Source: Atrina japonica
Lineage: Eukaryota; Mollusca; Bivalvia; Pterioida; Pinnidae
Reading direction: 5' to 3'
Assembly (NCBI GenBank): GCA_030159075.1
Contig: BROG01000243.1
Location: forward strand, 536,001 to 600,000
DNA length: 64,000 nt
A program made the position numbers and the translations under genes. Positions 48,535-61,191 of the stretch are shown piece after piece; the stretch's first letter is position 1, and each line of letters starts with the position of its first letter. The notes below the pieces were generated by a model. That model worked only from the letters and a program-made list of their open reading frames with translations. It did not search any database and was not told the origin of the DNA.

Positions 48535-49189
48535 AGAAAACTGGCCTCTGCAACCCACAAGAAATCAATGACTTGGCTTCTGAACAGAAACTGGTCTTAA
48601 AATGTCCGTCTTTCTGTCCCCCTTCTCTCTTTCTCTTCCTCTCTGAAATCTACAAACCTGATGCTTATATACAAATGTCAATTCTGAAAAACGTACAACA
48701 CAAAATTCTAGAAGCATCTCCCGCTTTGTAACCAAAGAAGAACCAGAGATATACTAGCACTGTGCATATCAAAATCTGTCAAAGTTTCACCTTCCATAAC
48801 CTTTTTTTTACATTATAATAATTAATGCAATTTTATTTAACATTGCAACCGAATATGCCGTGTTTACTAAGGATGACTATGACAGGCAATGACCTATCTA
48901 ACAAACGTTTAACCTTGCAGCCACAACAATTTCCAAACAAAACAAAAAAAATTTTATATTAACTTTTAACTGTCCTCATTAAATTTGATCAAAATACATC
49001 GGTAACTTGTTCGTCCAAAATATAAATTTCATTGTGTAACTTAATCAGCTGCTCACATTTCTCACATAGTGCATGTTATATTCTTTATCAGGACACACCA
49101 ATTTTATTATCTGTTTATAGTTATTTACAAGTCAATAGTTTTACTAGAAAAAAAAACCAAATTTTCCTCCCGAACCTCACAGTGTCACA
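48535..49189 (-). repeat. Diverged solo LTR upstream of SULF
   Basis: Aligned by eye with the LTR at 2876-3596: the same start (TGTGACACTGTGAGGTTCGG on the minus strand), shared blocks 'GCTTATATACA', 'AATTCTAGAAGCAT', 'ATCAAAATCTGTCA' and 'CAACCCACAA', all in the same order. No gag sequence adjoins it. Confidence 0.75.
48664..48671 (-). promoter_or_regulatory. TATA box retained in the solo LTR
   Basis: TATATAAG on the minus strand in the context shared with 3049-3056. It points toward SULF, about 350 bp upstream of the exon 1 acceptor. Confidence 0.5.
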
Positions 49190-49236
49190 TCTCATCAATA
49201 CATACTCCTGGTCTTTTTTTTTTTTCATTTTCAGAG

Positions 49237-49392
49237 GGCCTCCGTTGCCGAGTGGTTAGAGCATCACGCTTTAAACTACGAAGTTTCTCACTTCTGGTCA
49301 GCATAGGATCGAGCCCTGCTGGAACCGGAGCAATGGTGACGTCTCCATATGAGTGAGATATTCTTGAGTGGGACGTTAAACAATAATAAATA
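49237..49392 (+). repeat. Chimeric SINE: S1 head with S2-type tail
   Basis: The head GTTGCCGAGTGGTTAGAGC and 'TCTCACTTCTGG' are S1, while the end 'GAGTGGGACGTTAAACAATA' matches the S2 tail at 20512-20560. Confidence 0.75.
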
Positions 49393-49898
49393 AACATCTA
49401 ATTTTCCCTCTGATCTTATGCCCTGTTCATATGATTGGTGTTTTCTTTATCAAAGTCTGTCAAAAAAAAAACTTGGACAAAGTTTTCTTTGATGAAGTCA
49501 CCTGTTCACACTATCAAAGTTTTTTGAGAGACTTGTACAAGAAAATGCGGGAACCATGTGCTTGTAACATGTAAACATTGATTACATCATATCGAATATC
49601 TGCTTTGATTGGCTGACTTTTCACAACGTTCTTCAAAGTCTGATGAAAAATGGGATGAGTTTCTATTCCATCAAAATCTGCCAAAGTTCTTTGATGGACC
49701 GTGATCAAAGTTTTCTTTGACCGTTCGCATTATCAAAGTTTGTGTCAAAAACTTTGACAAGGTAAACTTGTACAAGAAAACTTTTATCCCGTGAATGGAG
49801 CTTTAGGGAGAGTTTAGCGAAAAATTAAACAGGAGCGAAAATTTCCAGGCGTCTTTGCTGTCCCATTGTCCTAACCCCTCAAAAAGGAGGGTTTACTG
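49393..49898. other. Non-genic stretch with TATCAAAGTTTT repeats
   Basis: Several direct and inverted copies of 'TATCAAAGTTTTCTTTGA'-like blocks at 49430-49790 suggest a degraded foldback element of unknown type. Confidence 0.45.
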
Positions 49899-50076
49899 CA
49901 GTGGAACCTGTCTTGAGAGACCAACCCATCTGCCACTGAAATGTGGTCTCTCATGACAGGTGGTCTCTCAAAAGAGATTTTTTTTAACGGACTATTTAAC
50001 CAAGTGGTTTTCAGAATGTGGTCTCACAAGACAGGTGGTCTTTCATGAGAGTGGTCTTTCAAGACTAGTTCCACTG
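49899..50076. repeat. MITE, CAGTGGAACCTGTCTTGAGA family, best copy
   Basis: 178 bp, ends CAGTGGAACCTGTCTTGAGA and the inverted CTTTCAAGACTAGTTCCACTG. The internal units GTGGTCTCTCATGACAGGTG are visible. CAGT-type ends beside TA suit pogo/Tigger-type non-autonomous elements. Confidence 0.88.
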
Positions 50077-50482
50077 TAGTTCAATCATGTTGATTATTGG
50101 TCAATGGCTTTGATATTGTTATGCTTTTACAAAAGGCAGTTATCACACAGCCAGTAATTTCTATAAAAGAAGAAAAAAATATGAGAGTCTGTTTTTTCCT
50201 GTGTTATAAATACGAATCTCCCTGCTTTATATCACATGATTAATAAAAATGTTACAATTTATTTCCAAAAAATTTAACTCTGTAACTAAATTTAGACAAA
50301 TATGAGCAAAAAAGGAAACATCAATTTAACTATTTTAGGTTGAAATAACACAAGATCGTTTTTAACTTAAGGCAATGTACATCTGTTTTTCAGAACCTTT
50401 TGCCTTTTATTACATCAATTTAATTTTCTAAAATACTACTTGTATACACAGAAGAGTCCATCGTTTTTCGGGGGTTGATAAG

Positions 50483-50575
50483 TTAATTCATTCATCCCTA
50501 AAAACACATTTGGGCTGGTCTAAGTAATTGATTTACAGAAGAATCCATTGTTTTTCAGGGGTTGATAGTTAATAA
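50483..50575. repeat. TTAA-flanked mini-element
   Basis: TTAATTCATTCATCCCTAAA to GGGGTTGATAGTTAA. It adjoins a 3' half-copy (50446-50483) sharing the TTAA. Confidence 0.75.
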
Positions 50576-51446
50576 TATCAACTCATACATGGAGATCCCT
50601 GTCACAGTTTGAATAACCTGTGATCTATCAGAAATTAATACCATCAACATACATGTACAGGTCCTGTAAAAAGGTAATTCCCAATGCAAAATCTGCTATA
50701 TTTTTCCAAATTTTGAGCAAAAATTTCCTTTCTCGCTTCTGGTATACAGACAAAGGAATAATTTAATGTACCACTGAACTGATACCTCTATGTCTTCAGA
50801 TGAAATCCATAAAAATGTTAAATGAATCACAAGTTTTGTATATCTTTATTTTTACTAGTACCGGTAAAGTGACCATAGTTACTTTTTACTTTATAAAATT
50901 TTAGACCATTGCAATGTAAAATTCCCAATTGAAAAGGTACAGGACCCTGTCCCAAAAAGAGTCCATTAACCCCTGCCTGTACTGCTGTAGCAATTTATTA
51001 TTTTATTTCAAAAAAGTGAAATTTCACAAAATTTCCAAAACTTCTGATTATTAATATTTTATCATGAAATTTAAAGATGAAAATATCATACATTGTAATA
51101 TATTGTTTTAAGAATCACACAAGATGCACGGCAATGAACAAATCTCAAGTAAATACAGACTACAAAATAGCACAAAAGTTATGGTTCAGGTTACGTGGAG
51201 GTTACGACAAATACAAATCACATAACCTGAACTGCTAAATCTTGAAAACAGAAAATTTGAAAATTATGAGCAAATACACAATGAATATTTTTAGATATTC
51301 TGAATTTTATGGTATCAGAATTTTTTTTTAACAATGTTACTTTAGAACTGACTCTCAATGAATGTTTTTAAAAATTGGTGATTCATATGAAAAAATAACA
51401 TTAAGTTGCATCAATTTTGGCACGTCACTGTATACTATACAACATG

Positions 51447-51538
51447 TATTGACTAATTCACCCCCTAAAGACACATTTGGACTGGTCTAAGTTATTGATT
51501 TAAAGAAGAGTCCACTGTTTTTCAGGGGATGGTGAGTT
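51447..51538. repeat. TTAA-type mini-element
   Basis: 'CTAATTCACCCCCTAAAGAC' to 'CAGGGGATGGTGAGTTT'; terminal TTAA degraded. Confidence 0.7.
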
Positions 51539-52390
51539 TATAAATGTGATACTAAGTAAATAAGCATATTATATACAGATGTATGTTTTCCTCACTCCAT
51601 TCTGCCCCTCGAAGTAGCTGAATTTGATAACAACAAACTCTATGTAAGTGTCACAGCTGTATGTAAGCTGAAATTCTAGAACGATTTTAAGGTACTTTAT
51701 AATTTGATAAAATTTACCAAAAAAACAAAAAGAGTAACTTAAGATTGTGTCAGAAATAATCAGCCTTTTGGCCACTATGGTACATATACCGTAATTGACA
51801 AAATATGGGCAACCAAAATTTGAATAAACAATTATCACTAACTGTACACTATAAATACACATGTATACACATATATATATATATATATATAGTAGTAGTC
51901 CAAAAGTAAGTTCCAAAAAATGATTTGAACTACATAACCTTAGTAATTCTGCATTTGTTTGATTTTGTCCTCCGAATTTGATAGACATCCAAAATAAATG
52001 AAAAATGGCATGTTTAACCCTAGGTGTCTGGGCATAATTTTGATATTTTATTTGATGACATCCGTAAATTACTTAGGTATCGATGCTTTGATTATTGTGT
52101 TTATATATTACATCACAGATACATACATTATTTTTGTAATAAACAGCAAAATGATCAATGTTACTCTCAAGAAGAATAATATATTCCTTCTGAAACAATA
52201 AATAGATTGCAATGGAATTTCTACCAAATGAGTACGAAAACCTTAAATTTTTGTGAATCAGGTTTTGTTCAAATCAGATAAAAGACAAATTCTCTAGGAG
52301 TTATTGAAAAAACATGAATTTACTAAGAATATACATTTGTTTGGTCAAAAGAATTATGGGAATTTATTTTATGTCACACTCACTCTTTAT

Positions 52391-52590
52391 GTGTGAGTGT
52401 TTGTGTGTGTGTGCCCATGTGTGTTTGTGTTCATGTGTGTGTGTTCGTGTGTGTGTGTGTGATCGTGTTCATGTGTGTGTGTTCGTGTGTGTGTGTGTGT
52501 GATCGTGTTCATGTGTGTGTGTTCATGTGTGTGTGTGTGATCGTGTTCATGTGTGAGTGTGTGTGTGCATATTTGTGTGTGTGTGATAAT
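52391..52590. repeat. TG-rich tandem repeat
   Basis: Higher-order units of GTGTGTGTTCATGTGTGTG and GTGATCGTGTTCATG. Confidence 0.9.
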
Positions 52591-53264
52591 ATACACATGT
52601 AATACACATAAAGAAACACTTTACTTACCTATTAGATATTGGAATAATCCAAACAAAGTTGAACACCAGGGGGGAAAAATCTGATTTTGGGGTAAAATCA
52701 GACAGGTATTTTAGTAATCTGACAGGAATGAAATAATGTTCACTTAAAGATTTACCAATCATTGAAGAGTATCATAGTCTATAGAATTTAGTACACCCAC
52801 GCAGATATATATATAAATGTATACCAGTATATATATATATATATATATTTTTTATAATCACAGTCTAGCCAAGAACACAAGTAACACCGATTACTCTGAG
52901 CTATCATCACAAACTGACACTTATAAAAAGAAAAAACCAAGCACGCTCTATGTACTGACTGACCTACTTCAACTCAACTACATGTATGGATACAGAAAGG
53001 AGTGACTCTGGTTAGTGTTTACTGACTCAAATTCCGATACATTTTTCTTTGATATAAGCAAATATAAATAAAGTTTTTCCATTGTTACACCTTGTGAACC
53101 TAAAACCTAGGTTCACTCTTAATATTATTCTGTTTTGATTGGGGTTTTTTTTGTGGTTTTTATTTATTTTATTTTTTTTGGGGGGAGGGGTGATTTTCTT
53201 TTTAGCAATCTTTCTTTTGCCAGTTTACAAATAGGAGAGTTTGAATTTCTATGTAAAAGTGTGT

Positions 53265-53705
<441 letters not shown>

Positions 53706-54037
53706 ATGCATCAATATGTTCTGTCCCCATTCTTTAAAGTGCATTTTCTGATTGTTATAACAAATAAAATTCTGCGATGAAATCCATCTATCTCTATATT
53801 TTTTATTTTTGTCTGCATTTAAATCTATCATTTCAATCAACAGACTATATCACTCTGATAAGAGTTGTTTTTTTTTTTACATATATAACTACCTGGTTGA
53901 TAAAGGTGGTAAGGACTGATTTTACCTAGCTGTTACAGGTGTATTTAATTACACTTTTTTGTCTCTCTCTAGTCATTGTATTCATCTGTGAATATTTACA
54001 AGTCTGTAGGAAATTGCAGCAAAAAATTCAGTGTATA

Positions 54038-54126
54038 ATTCATTCATCCATAAAGACACATTTGCATTGGTCCAAGTCATTGATTTACAGAAGAGTCCAT
54101 TGTTTTTCTGGGGTTTGATGAGTTTA
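54038..54126. repeat. TTAA-type mini-element
   Basis: 'ATTCATTCATCCATAAAGAC' to 'GGGGTTTGATGAGTTTA'. Confidence 0.7.
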
Positions 54127-54149
54127 GCTCCAAGTACAGACTCTGTAGA

Positions 54150-54410
54150 TGGTGTTTTATGCCACACTCAACAATTTTCTTTTTATGCCACACTCAACAA
54201 TTTTCTTTTTATGCCACACTCAACAGTTTTCTTTTTTAGGCTAAGTTAACTCATTCATCCCTAAAGATGCATCTGGACTGGTCTAAGTCATTGACTTACA
54301 GAGGAATCTATTATTTTTCACTCAACAATTTTCTTTTTATGCCACACTCAACAATTTTCTTTTTTAGGCTAAGTTAACTCATTCACCCCTAAAGATGCAT
54401 CTGGACTGGG
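54150..54410. repeat. Tandemly multiplied SINE tail mixed with TTAA element
   Basis: Five copies of the S1 SINE 3' block 'TGCCACACTCAACAATTTTC' (one partial), interleaved with two copies of the TTAA mini-element left half ('ACTCATTCAnCCCTAAAGAT'). Confidence 0.75.
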
Positions 54411-54580
54411 GTTGAATCTAAAGTTGAAAAGTTAACCAAAGAAATATAGATATAGCGATTTCACGGTGATAGGGGAAGCAAAAATTATTTCCCTGGCAGA
54501 TTCCATAAGAATTCTTAAAAATTCTTTAAACATACGCCTTGAATGGAGGTTTCTCATGTACAGCAATTAAGCTACATGTA

Positions 54581-54758
54581 CAGTAAAACCTGTATATAGG
54601 GGTCACCCAAGGGACCAGAAAATATTGGCCTTTATGTGCAGGTGACCCTTATACACAAGATTAATTTAGTTGAAGTATGCAGTCATGGTACTTTTCAAAA
54701 CTGGCCTTTAAAGACAGGCAATCCTTATATAGAGGTGGCTGCTATAGCAATTTTACTG
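54581..54758. repeat. MITE, 'CTGTCTATAAAGGCC' family
   Basis: 178 bp with ends CAGTAAAACCTGTATATAGG and TATAGCAATTTTACTG; relatives at 3990 and 13106. Confidence 0.75.
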
Positions 54759-55140
54759 TATTTCTATAAAGAATTCATAACAATTATGCTACAATTTACC
54801 TATAAATGTATAACAACTTACACTTATAACTAAGTTTTATACAATGTCCACTGGAATTTGCTACATCAGATTCACAGTTTTACTGTAACAGTTAAATGCT
54901 CACTTCATAAGAATTGCCATTGTGTTGGAACAACTCAAATGAATCGACAGAAAGGTCGAAAACTTGCTACTCTGACATTTTCAAAGCACCAGTCAAGAAG
55001 ATATTTACAATATACCTGAGGTTGATGACATTTCCATTATTTCCCATTGCTCAGTAATTACAGACGAAATAAAATCAAGTGCAATTAGGTGAACATTTAA
55101 ACACTTCTAAATGTGAGAATACATAAACTTGTACCTCGAA

Positions 55141-55578
55141 GGCCATTCCAAGTTTTTTCTACGCTAAGCGTCCACCCTGAATTAGAAAACCTAACTACCT
55201 ATTTGGAAAACACACACACACAACCTCATGAAAAACACAAAACTCTTCAAATACAACTGGGATTATTTTATAGAAATAAATGGCATCAGATAATGGAGTT
55301 AAGTTGAGTAAAGGCTCCTTCTAATTGGAGTATGTTACAGTACCCTGAGTGTGCTAAAGTTTTTCGAAGGTAGATCTATATTAGCTTTATTTTATCTGAA
55401 CACTATGTCTGCATCAAACAAACTGCAAAAGTAAAACACTTTCGAATTCATTTCATCTTCTGTAAGAAACATACATTCCAAGATTATCGATGGTGAGTGC
55501 GTGTTTTGTACAAATACGATGTCCTAAACCAAAGCGCACACGGACGCTTAACACAGAAAAAAATTAATTGGAATGGCC
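55141..55578. repeat. MITE with GGCCATTCCAA ends
   Basis: 438 bp, inverted ends GGCCATTCCAAGTTTTTTCT and AAAAAATTAATTGGAATGGCC (last base pair shared), with AAGCGTCC and GGACGCTT inside them. No ORF of transposase type. Confidence 0.88.
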
Positions 55579-55583
55579 TAATA

Positions 55584-55674
55584 TAAACTCATTCACCCCT
55601 AAAGACACATATGGACTAGACTAATTCACTGATTTACAGAAGAGTCCATTGTTTTTCAGGGGGTTGACAAGTTA
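55584..55674. repeat. TTAA-type mini-element
   Basis: 'ACTCATTCACCCCTAAAGAC' to 'GGGGGTTGACAAGTTAA'. Confidence 0.75.
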
Positions 55675-55972
55675 ATACAAATAATCATCTCTCATTTACA
55701 CTTTTGATCAATTTTCAGCAATCTATTGTCTGCTTCACATAACCTTTGGATTATCATACAGATGATTCTATTCACTTTTTGGTTATAACAATCTGAACAG
55801 GAAAAACAAATTTTATCCCTCACTAGATACTCTCTTATTCATGGTCACAAGCAGGAACGATTAATGTTATGCTTCGATGTTATGCTTTATTACCTAAATT
55901 TAAACTTGTTCAGGTCAAGACTGCGCCTCGCCAGGTTACATGGATTTGATTTTAAACATTAAATATTGCAAA

Positions 55973-56262
55973 CAAAATAGCTCCATTGTTAGGAGCACAA
56001 GATCTTAAATATGAAAGTCCCTGGTTCGATCTCTGATCATACAAGATTTTCATCTCCTGTCCGTGCAGTTCTATACCTATATGGAGGATAATTGGTCTAG
56101 GATGTGCAGTTTGATATACCTTTCTTGAATCATACAAAAATTAGTGGCCATTGGAAATATGGAACACTTCAGATGGACACAAACATACACAATAGACGTC
56201 TCTCCCTGTCTCAGATGGAAAAGTGAGTGGCACGGCCTTAATTAAGAAGTCACGACACACAT
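55973..56262 (+). repeat. SINE family S3
   Basis: tRNA-like head with 'CCTGGTTCGATCTCTGATC' and a body shared in order with the minus copy at 17304-17595 ('GGATGTGCAGTTTG', 'GACGTCTCTCCCTGTCTC'). Confidence 0.75.
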
Positions 56263-56755
56263 TACATAAAGCCAAAGCAAGCAAGCAAATATTAAACAGA
56301 ATAATTACATAGTCATTCTTGGAAATTTATGCTCAAACTCAATGTTAGAAGTTAAAAAATCATTACAATCAAGACAAAGAACTCTAGATAGGCAGATATT
56401 GTCCACAGTTTTATATAAACATCAGTTACTGACTAATCATCAATACCTACCTTTTCCGTTTTTTTCTGATATTAATTCCCGTACAAAAAAAAAAAAAAAA
56501 AGAAGATATTATAATTTACAAGTGTGCCTGCTGTTTAAGTGTTTTCCTTTAAATGTAAAGACTAGACATATCCCACTTATCATTTCCCCCCACCAATCTC
56601 ACCAAGTAATTCCCAAAATAATTGTATAAGTAGTGACATACCAGCTTCTTTGTCAAAGGGAAGTAACTCTATTGAGCCAGTAAAGAAAAAAAAAGGAGGG
56701 GAGATCTCAAAATTGAAAAAAAGCTAATAGAATAAAAATTCATATAGAAATGTTT

Positions 56756-56844
56756 TAACTCGTCAACCCCTGAAAAACAATAGACTCCTCTATAAATTAA
56801 TGATATAGACCAGTCCAAATGTGTCTTTAGGTGTGAATGAGTTG
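56756..56844. repeat. TTAA-type mini-element
   Basis: 'TTAACTCGTCAACCCCTGAA' to 'GTGTGAATGAGTTGA', reverse orientation. Confidence 0.75.
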
Positions 56845-58181
56845 ATGGTGCAATTACCTGTACCGGTATCTTGTTTGATATGATCATTATGGGATATACT
56901 GGTACTCCACATAAGAAAAGCCATCAATTTATTATTCAATATGAGGAATTTATCTTGGCATCAGTCCAGGTGAATATTCCTAACAGGTAAATTCCACTTT
57001 TTCCCTTCTTGAAACTGACTGCTATTAAATCTCTGATTTTGATATGTTATATAATTTGCTGGTTTGTAAGATATAATAAATCACATTTTAATCTAGAATC
57101 AATACTCTATGCCAATTGTAATACATGTATGAGTAGAAAATGCCGATCCTATATATGCAACATGCAAAATAAATTTTAGTGGAAGATGCAGGCATATTTT
57201 ATACATTTGTGTTTTGTGCCAACCTGCACATGTTTAATATAATCGTTTTAAAATTGGTAGAAATTTACATAATAAGGTGCAAATATAATATATATACAGT
57301 ACCATGCCAAAAGTGAGTCAACTATCACCATTGTCCACAAAGCTTTCTATTTTAAATCAAAGATTTTCTAACATCTGCCACAAATTAATGCTTAGATCTG
57401 CATTAATTCGTGTCAAAATTCACATATTCATAAAAGTCTTCATCATCATCATCATCAACATCATCATCATCATCATCAACTTCATCATCATCATTTCTGA
57501 GAAGCAACATTTTTTCTTTGCAGTCAGAATTTTTTGACACCTCTTACTATGAACAAAGATGGAAATGATGCTGCAAATTTCACTTGTGAATTACAAAAAC
57601 TTGCAGCTTTCACGAAAAGAAACTGACACATTCCAAACTAATTTAGAAAGAAAGTCTATAGACTTCAACACAAATGTGCAAAAGTTTACAAGATTTAGAA
57701 ATAAGTCGGGCCAATTATTTCTAAAAAGTTGATTTAGCAGAGAAAGCTTTTGGGAAGATAATTTGAGTTAACTCACTTTTGGCACAGTGCTGTACATGTA
57801 ACAGCATTTTCAAATCATATGCATACCACAGTTGTAAAACGAAAATATCAGACAGCTCTTGGATTCATTTTACGGTACCAAATCACACCTGAACCATCTT
57901 GAAAAAAAAATATTAACGACAAACAACCTTGGACACCAGAAAAAAAACCATCGCAAATGTTCACTCATGAATCTTTGGCCCAGGTGACCTAAAAAGACAC
58001 ACAAGTTTGTTTTCTATTCCTTCTTTTGGCAGGTGTGGCTCCGTCAAGATGCCACACTGTATTGGTTTGAGTATATAAATTAGGTCAAAGTTTGATGCAC
58101 TTCGCATACATGTATGTCTTCATTTTACGTGAAATGTTCTCAGCGAGACGTAAAACAACTACAGAACAAGACAACCTATAG

Positions 58182-58284
58182 TGGTATCTGTCTTGAGCAA
58201 CCTGATCCATTCTACCACTGAAATGTGGTCTCTCAGGACAGGTGGTTACTCGAAAGAAGTTTTATTCATAGTTTTTCTACTGTA
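58182..58284. repeat. MITE fragment, CAGTGGAACC family
   Basis: 'AGTGGTATCTGTCTTGAGCA' to 'TTTTTCTACTGTA' with 'CACTGAAATGTGGTCTCTCA' inside. Confidence 0.65.
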
Positions 58285-58617
58285 GCCATGATCTCACTTG
58301 AGATGTCAGCTTTAACATTAACCCCTAAAACACTGGCCTATATCTTTAATTTGGAAGAGTCCATTATTTTCTAATGGGTAGATAGATGGTTTGAAGCAAT
58401 GTGAGCTGTAAGATTTGTTAATTACCTTCTAGAAACTTACTTGTACTACTCGTAATTAAGGTTATATTAAGTTTGCCATCTAAAAATAATCACAGACAAA
58501 TGATTAAAATCTGCTATCGGTTATACTTATGGCATAAAAATATTTGTAGGTCGGTAGATTATTAATTTAATTCTGCTTAAAAAAGAGGTTTGATAGAGAA
58601 TTTAGAAGACACAAGTG

Positions 58618-59042
58618 TTAAAGGGCCATTAGCTATGTTTTTTGTTTTTTTTTTCAAAATTTCTTTTTTTATTTATTACTACATGTGCTTACAAGTAGAT
58701 TGATATACAATAATAAGAAAGATATGCATACAGGCATAAAAATTCTTTAATTCCTGTATATTTTGTGAACATTGTTTGAGAAATCCAGTTTTGGTATTTT
58801 TCAACTGCAATTGATTTTAAAATTCAACCTTACTACCGGGTATTTCTATATGAACAAGATGAATAATACCACACTGGACCTAACCTTATTTTCACAAAAT
58901 ATATAGGAATATAAGATTTTTATGTCTCTTTTATGCCTCTTATAAAGTTTGTTATCGTACATCAAGTACGAGTGGTAAAAAAAACATGTAGAAAAAAAAC
59001 AAAAGAATTTTTTTTGGGTAAATACAGCCAATGCCCCTTTAA
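58618..59042. repeat. Foldback MITE, AAAGGGGCATTAGCTGTG family
   Basis: TTAAAGGGCCATTAGCTATG and the inverted ACAGCCAATGCCCCTTTAA; 425 bp, the longest copy. Confidence 0.82.
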
Positions 59043-59745
59043 AGCAATTATCGCTTAGAGTGCAGAAACTGCACAACCCCTTCTCCACAAAAAGAGGTTA
59101 CGGTAGTACGATGAAAAAAAGTTACGGCTTATGGCATTAATTTGGCGTAATAGAAATTTTTATGATAAAAAGAAATACCCCGGTAACAAATAAAATTTAA
59201 GAACTTTACAGTTGGTCAAATAGCACTTTTAAAGCTTTTTTTTAGATAGAAAAAAAACATACTTCTTAGTCTGGGGGGTGTTAGTTTCAATGGACAACTG
59301 TCAATCATAGCACATGAAAGAAACAGCAAATGTCGAGCTTTAAATGTGTGAGTGGTTTACGCTGCAAAGTCAATCAATAAATTTTCCAACTACCTTGGTA
59401 GCTAAGGACACTTTAGTGATTCAGTGACCCCTACGTGGGTATGCTATTGACCTCAGCAACAACAACAATCTTCAAATAAATATGTAACTAAAATCCGCAA
59501 ATCAGATATCTGAAATCTTATCAATTTTTCATTTCGTTTTAAAAGGTAGGATTTGTTGAATTTTCGATGAATATAAATGATTGACCTGTCTGACGTACCC
59601 TAAGCTCCCGACAGTGATGAAAAAGCTGAGAGGTAGATAAATGTTATAAACGTTTCCTGGAGGAACTATTAATTAATCAGTGTAAGTTTTTATCACAAAT
59701 ACAATAAACATACAAAATACTTAGAATTTTTATAAAATTGGGAAT
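59043..59745. other. Non-genic stretch
   Basis: AT-rich; nothing recognised. Confidence 0.5.
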
Positions 59746-60245
59746 AATACAATACCACCTGTCTTGTGAGACCATTGTCATAAAAGACCACCTGTCTTTT
59801 GATACCACTGTCATATAAAACCACCTGTCTTGTGAGATCACTGTCATAGAAGACCACCTGTCTTGTTAGACCACTATCATAAAAGTCCAACTGTCTTGTT
59901 AGACCACTGTCATGTTAGACCACTGTCATAGAAGACCAACTGTCTTGTTAGACCACTGTCATGTTAGACCACTGTCATAGAAGACCAGCTGTCTTGTTAG
60001 ACCACTGTCACAGCAGACCACCTGTCTTGTGAGAGCACTGTCATAGAAGACCACCTGTCTTGTGAGAGCACTGTCATAGAAGACCACCTGTCTTGTTAGA
60101 CCACTGTCATAATAGACCACCTGTCTTGTGAGACAGAATTTAAGTAATAGAAGACCTGGGCACCTGTCTTGTGAGAGCACTGTCATAAAAGACCTTATGA
60201 GAACATATTCTGAAAACCACATCTTGTCTTGTAGGACCACTTATA
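59746..60245 (-). repeat. Satellite-like expansion of a MITE internal unit
   Basis: About 15 units of roughly 32 bp, 'AGACCACCTGTCTTGTGAGA' plus 'CCACTGTCATAGA'. The same unit occurs once or twice inside the CAGTGGAACC MITEs, so an inserted MITE seems to have expanded in place. Confidence 0.88.
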
Positions 60246-60371
60246 TTGCAAATTTCTCAGATATGCATCTGAAATACAGGGTCAGTCTGGTAACTGAACA
60301 AATGCACATTTTTGGGGGTTCTGAACTTCTGTCAAATAAGTTTTAGTTTATCAACAGGGTCATTGATAACA

Positions 60372-60463
60372 TAACTCATTCCCCCCTAAAAGACACATTT
60401 GAACTGACCTAAGTAATTTATTTACAGAAGAGTCCATTGTTTTTCAGGGATTGATGAGTTAAG
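60372..60463. repeat. TTAA-type mini-element
   Basis: 'AACTCATTCCCCCCTAAAAG' to 'AGGGATTGATGAGTTAA'. Confidence 0.75.
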
Positions 60464-60545
60464 AATTTTTCAATAAACTGACACATAATCACTCGTACAA
60501 ATGATGTAATTGTACTATAAGCTGGTCAGGGACCAGTAGCCAGAA

Positions 60546-60645
60546 CCTGTTGTTAGAGACCACCCATCTGCCACTGAAATGTGGTTTCTCTAGACAGGTG
60601 GTATCTAAGAGGGTTTTATTTAACCACATTGTTTTCAGAGTAATA
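60546..60645. repeat. MITE fragment, CAGTGGAACC family
   Basis: 'GTTAGAGACCACCCATCTGC' and 'AAATGTGGTTTCTCTAGACAG'-type blocks; right end missing. Confidence 0.6.
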
Positions 60646-61191
60646 CTGGTCACAATACCTAGGGGTATACAGTCTGGGAATAAAATACATACCCTGTGAG
60701 GCCTACATGTACATGTATCTTAAAAGCAGAATGTGAGAAGACCATACGTATATATAATAATCAAAAGTTCACTCCACCCTGCCAACTTATGTAAATCCGA
60801 CAATACATATACTGTATTTGATCCATTAAGTGCCCATGTCCCCACATCTATAAGCACCCCTCCCCTTTTTAACATACGATCGAGAATCTTTTCTAGCTGG
60901 TTGGCAATAAGATGTGGACCTGAAAAATCTTAAGTAACAGTTTATCTGTAGCCCCCCCCCCCAGCAACAGAATTACGATGTCCACAGTAATAACTACAAC
61001 AACTTTACCACTGTACCTTATAAAAAAATGAACTGTTTTACATCTATTTGACCATTAAATGGTCCCATTAAGCGTTCAATTCCTTATAATGTTATAAAAG
61101 ACATTTTCTGGGGCATCTAGAAACACAAAAATTGGTTTGTTATAGCAAAACTTCTTCATAGGAATTTTGTTTTTCACCTAAGAATATATAA
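60646..61191. other. Non-genic stretch
   Basis: Includes a 'TAAGTGCCCATGTCCCC' block that recurs as 'TAAGCGCCCATGTCCCC' near 62158; otherwise unremarkable. Confidence 0.45.

Larger units (their letters stand above)
50077..53260. other. Non-genic stretch
   Basis: Contains two adjoining TTAA mini-elements (50446-50575), a diverged repeat C (50660-50972), another TTAA element (51447-51538), (TA)n tracts and a TG-rich tract (52391-52590). No gene. Confidence 0.55.
56263..58617. other. Non-genic stretch
   Basis: Contains a TTAA mini-element (56756-56844), an (ATC)n tract (57439-57498) and a partial CAGTGGAACC MITE (58182-58284). No gene. Confidence 0.55.

Noticed and set aside
56342..56629. 95-residue plus frame
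   Set aside because: Contains a poly-Lys run from an A-tract, with no domain and no supporting signals.
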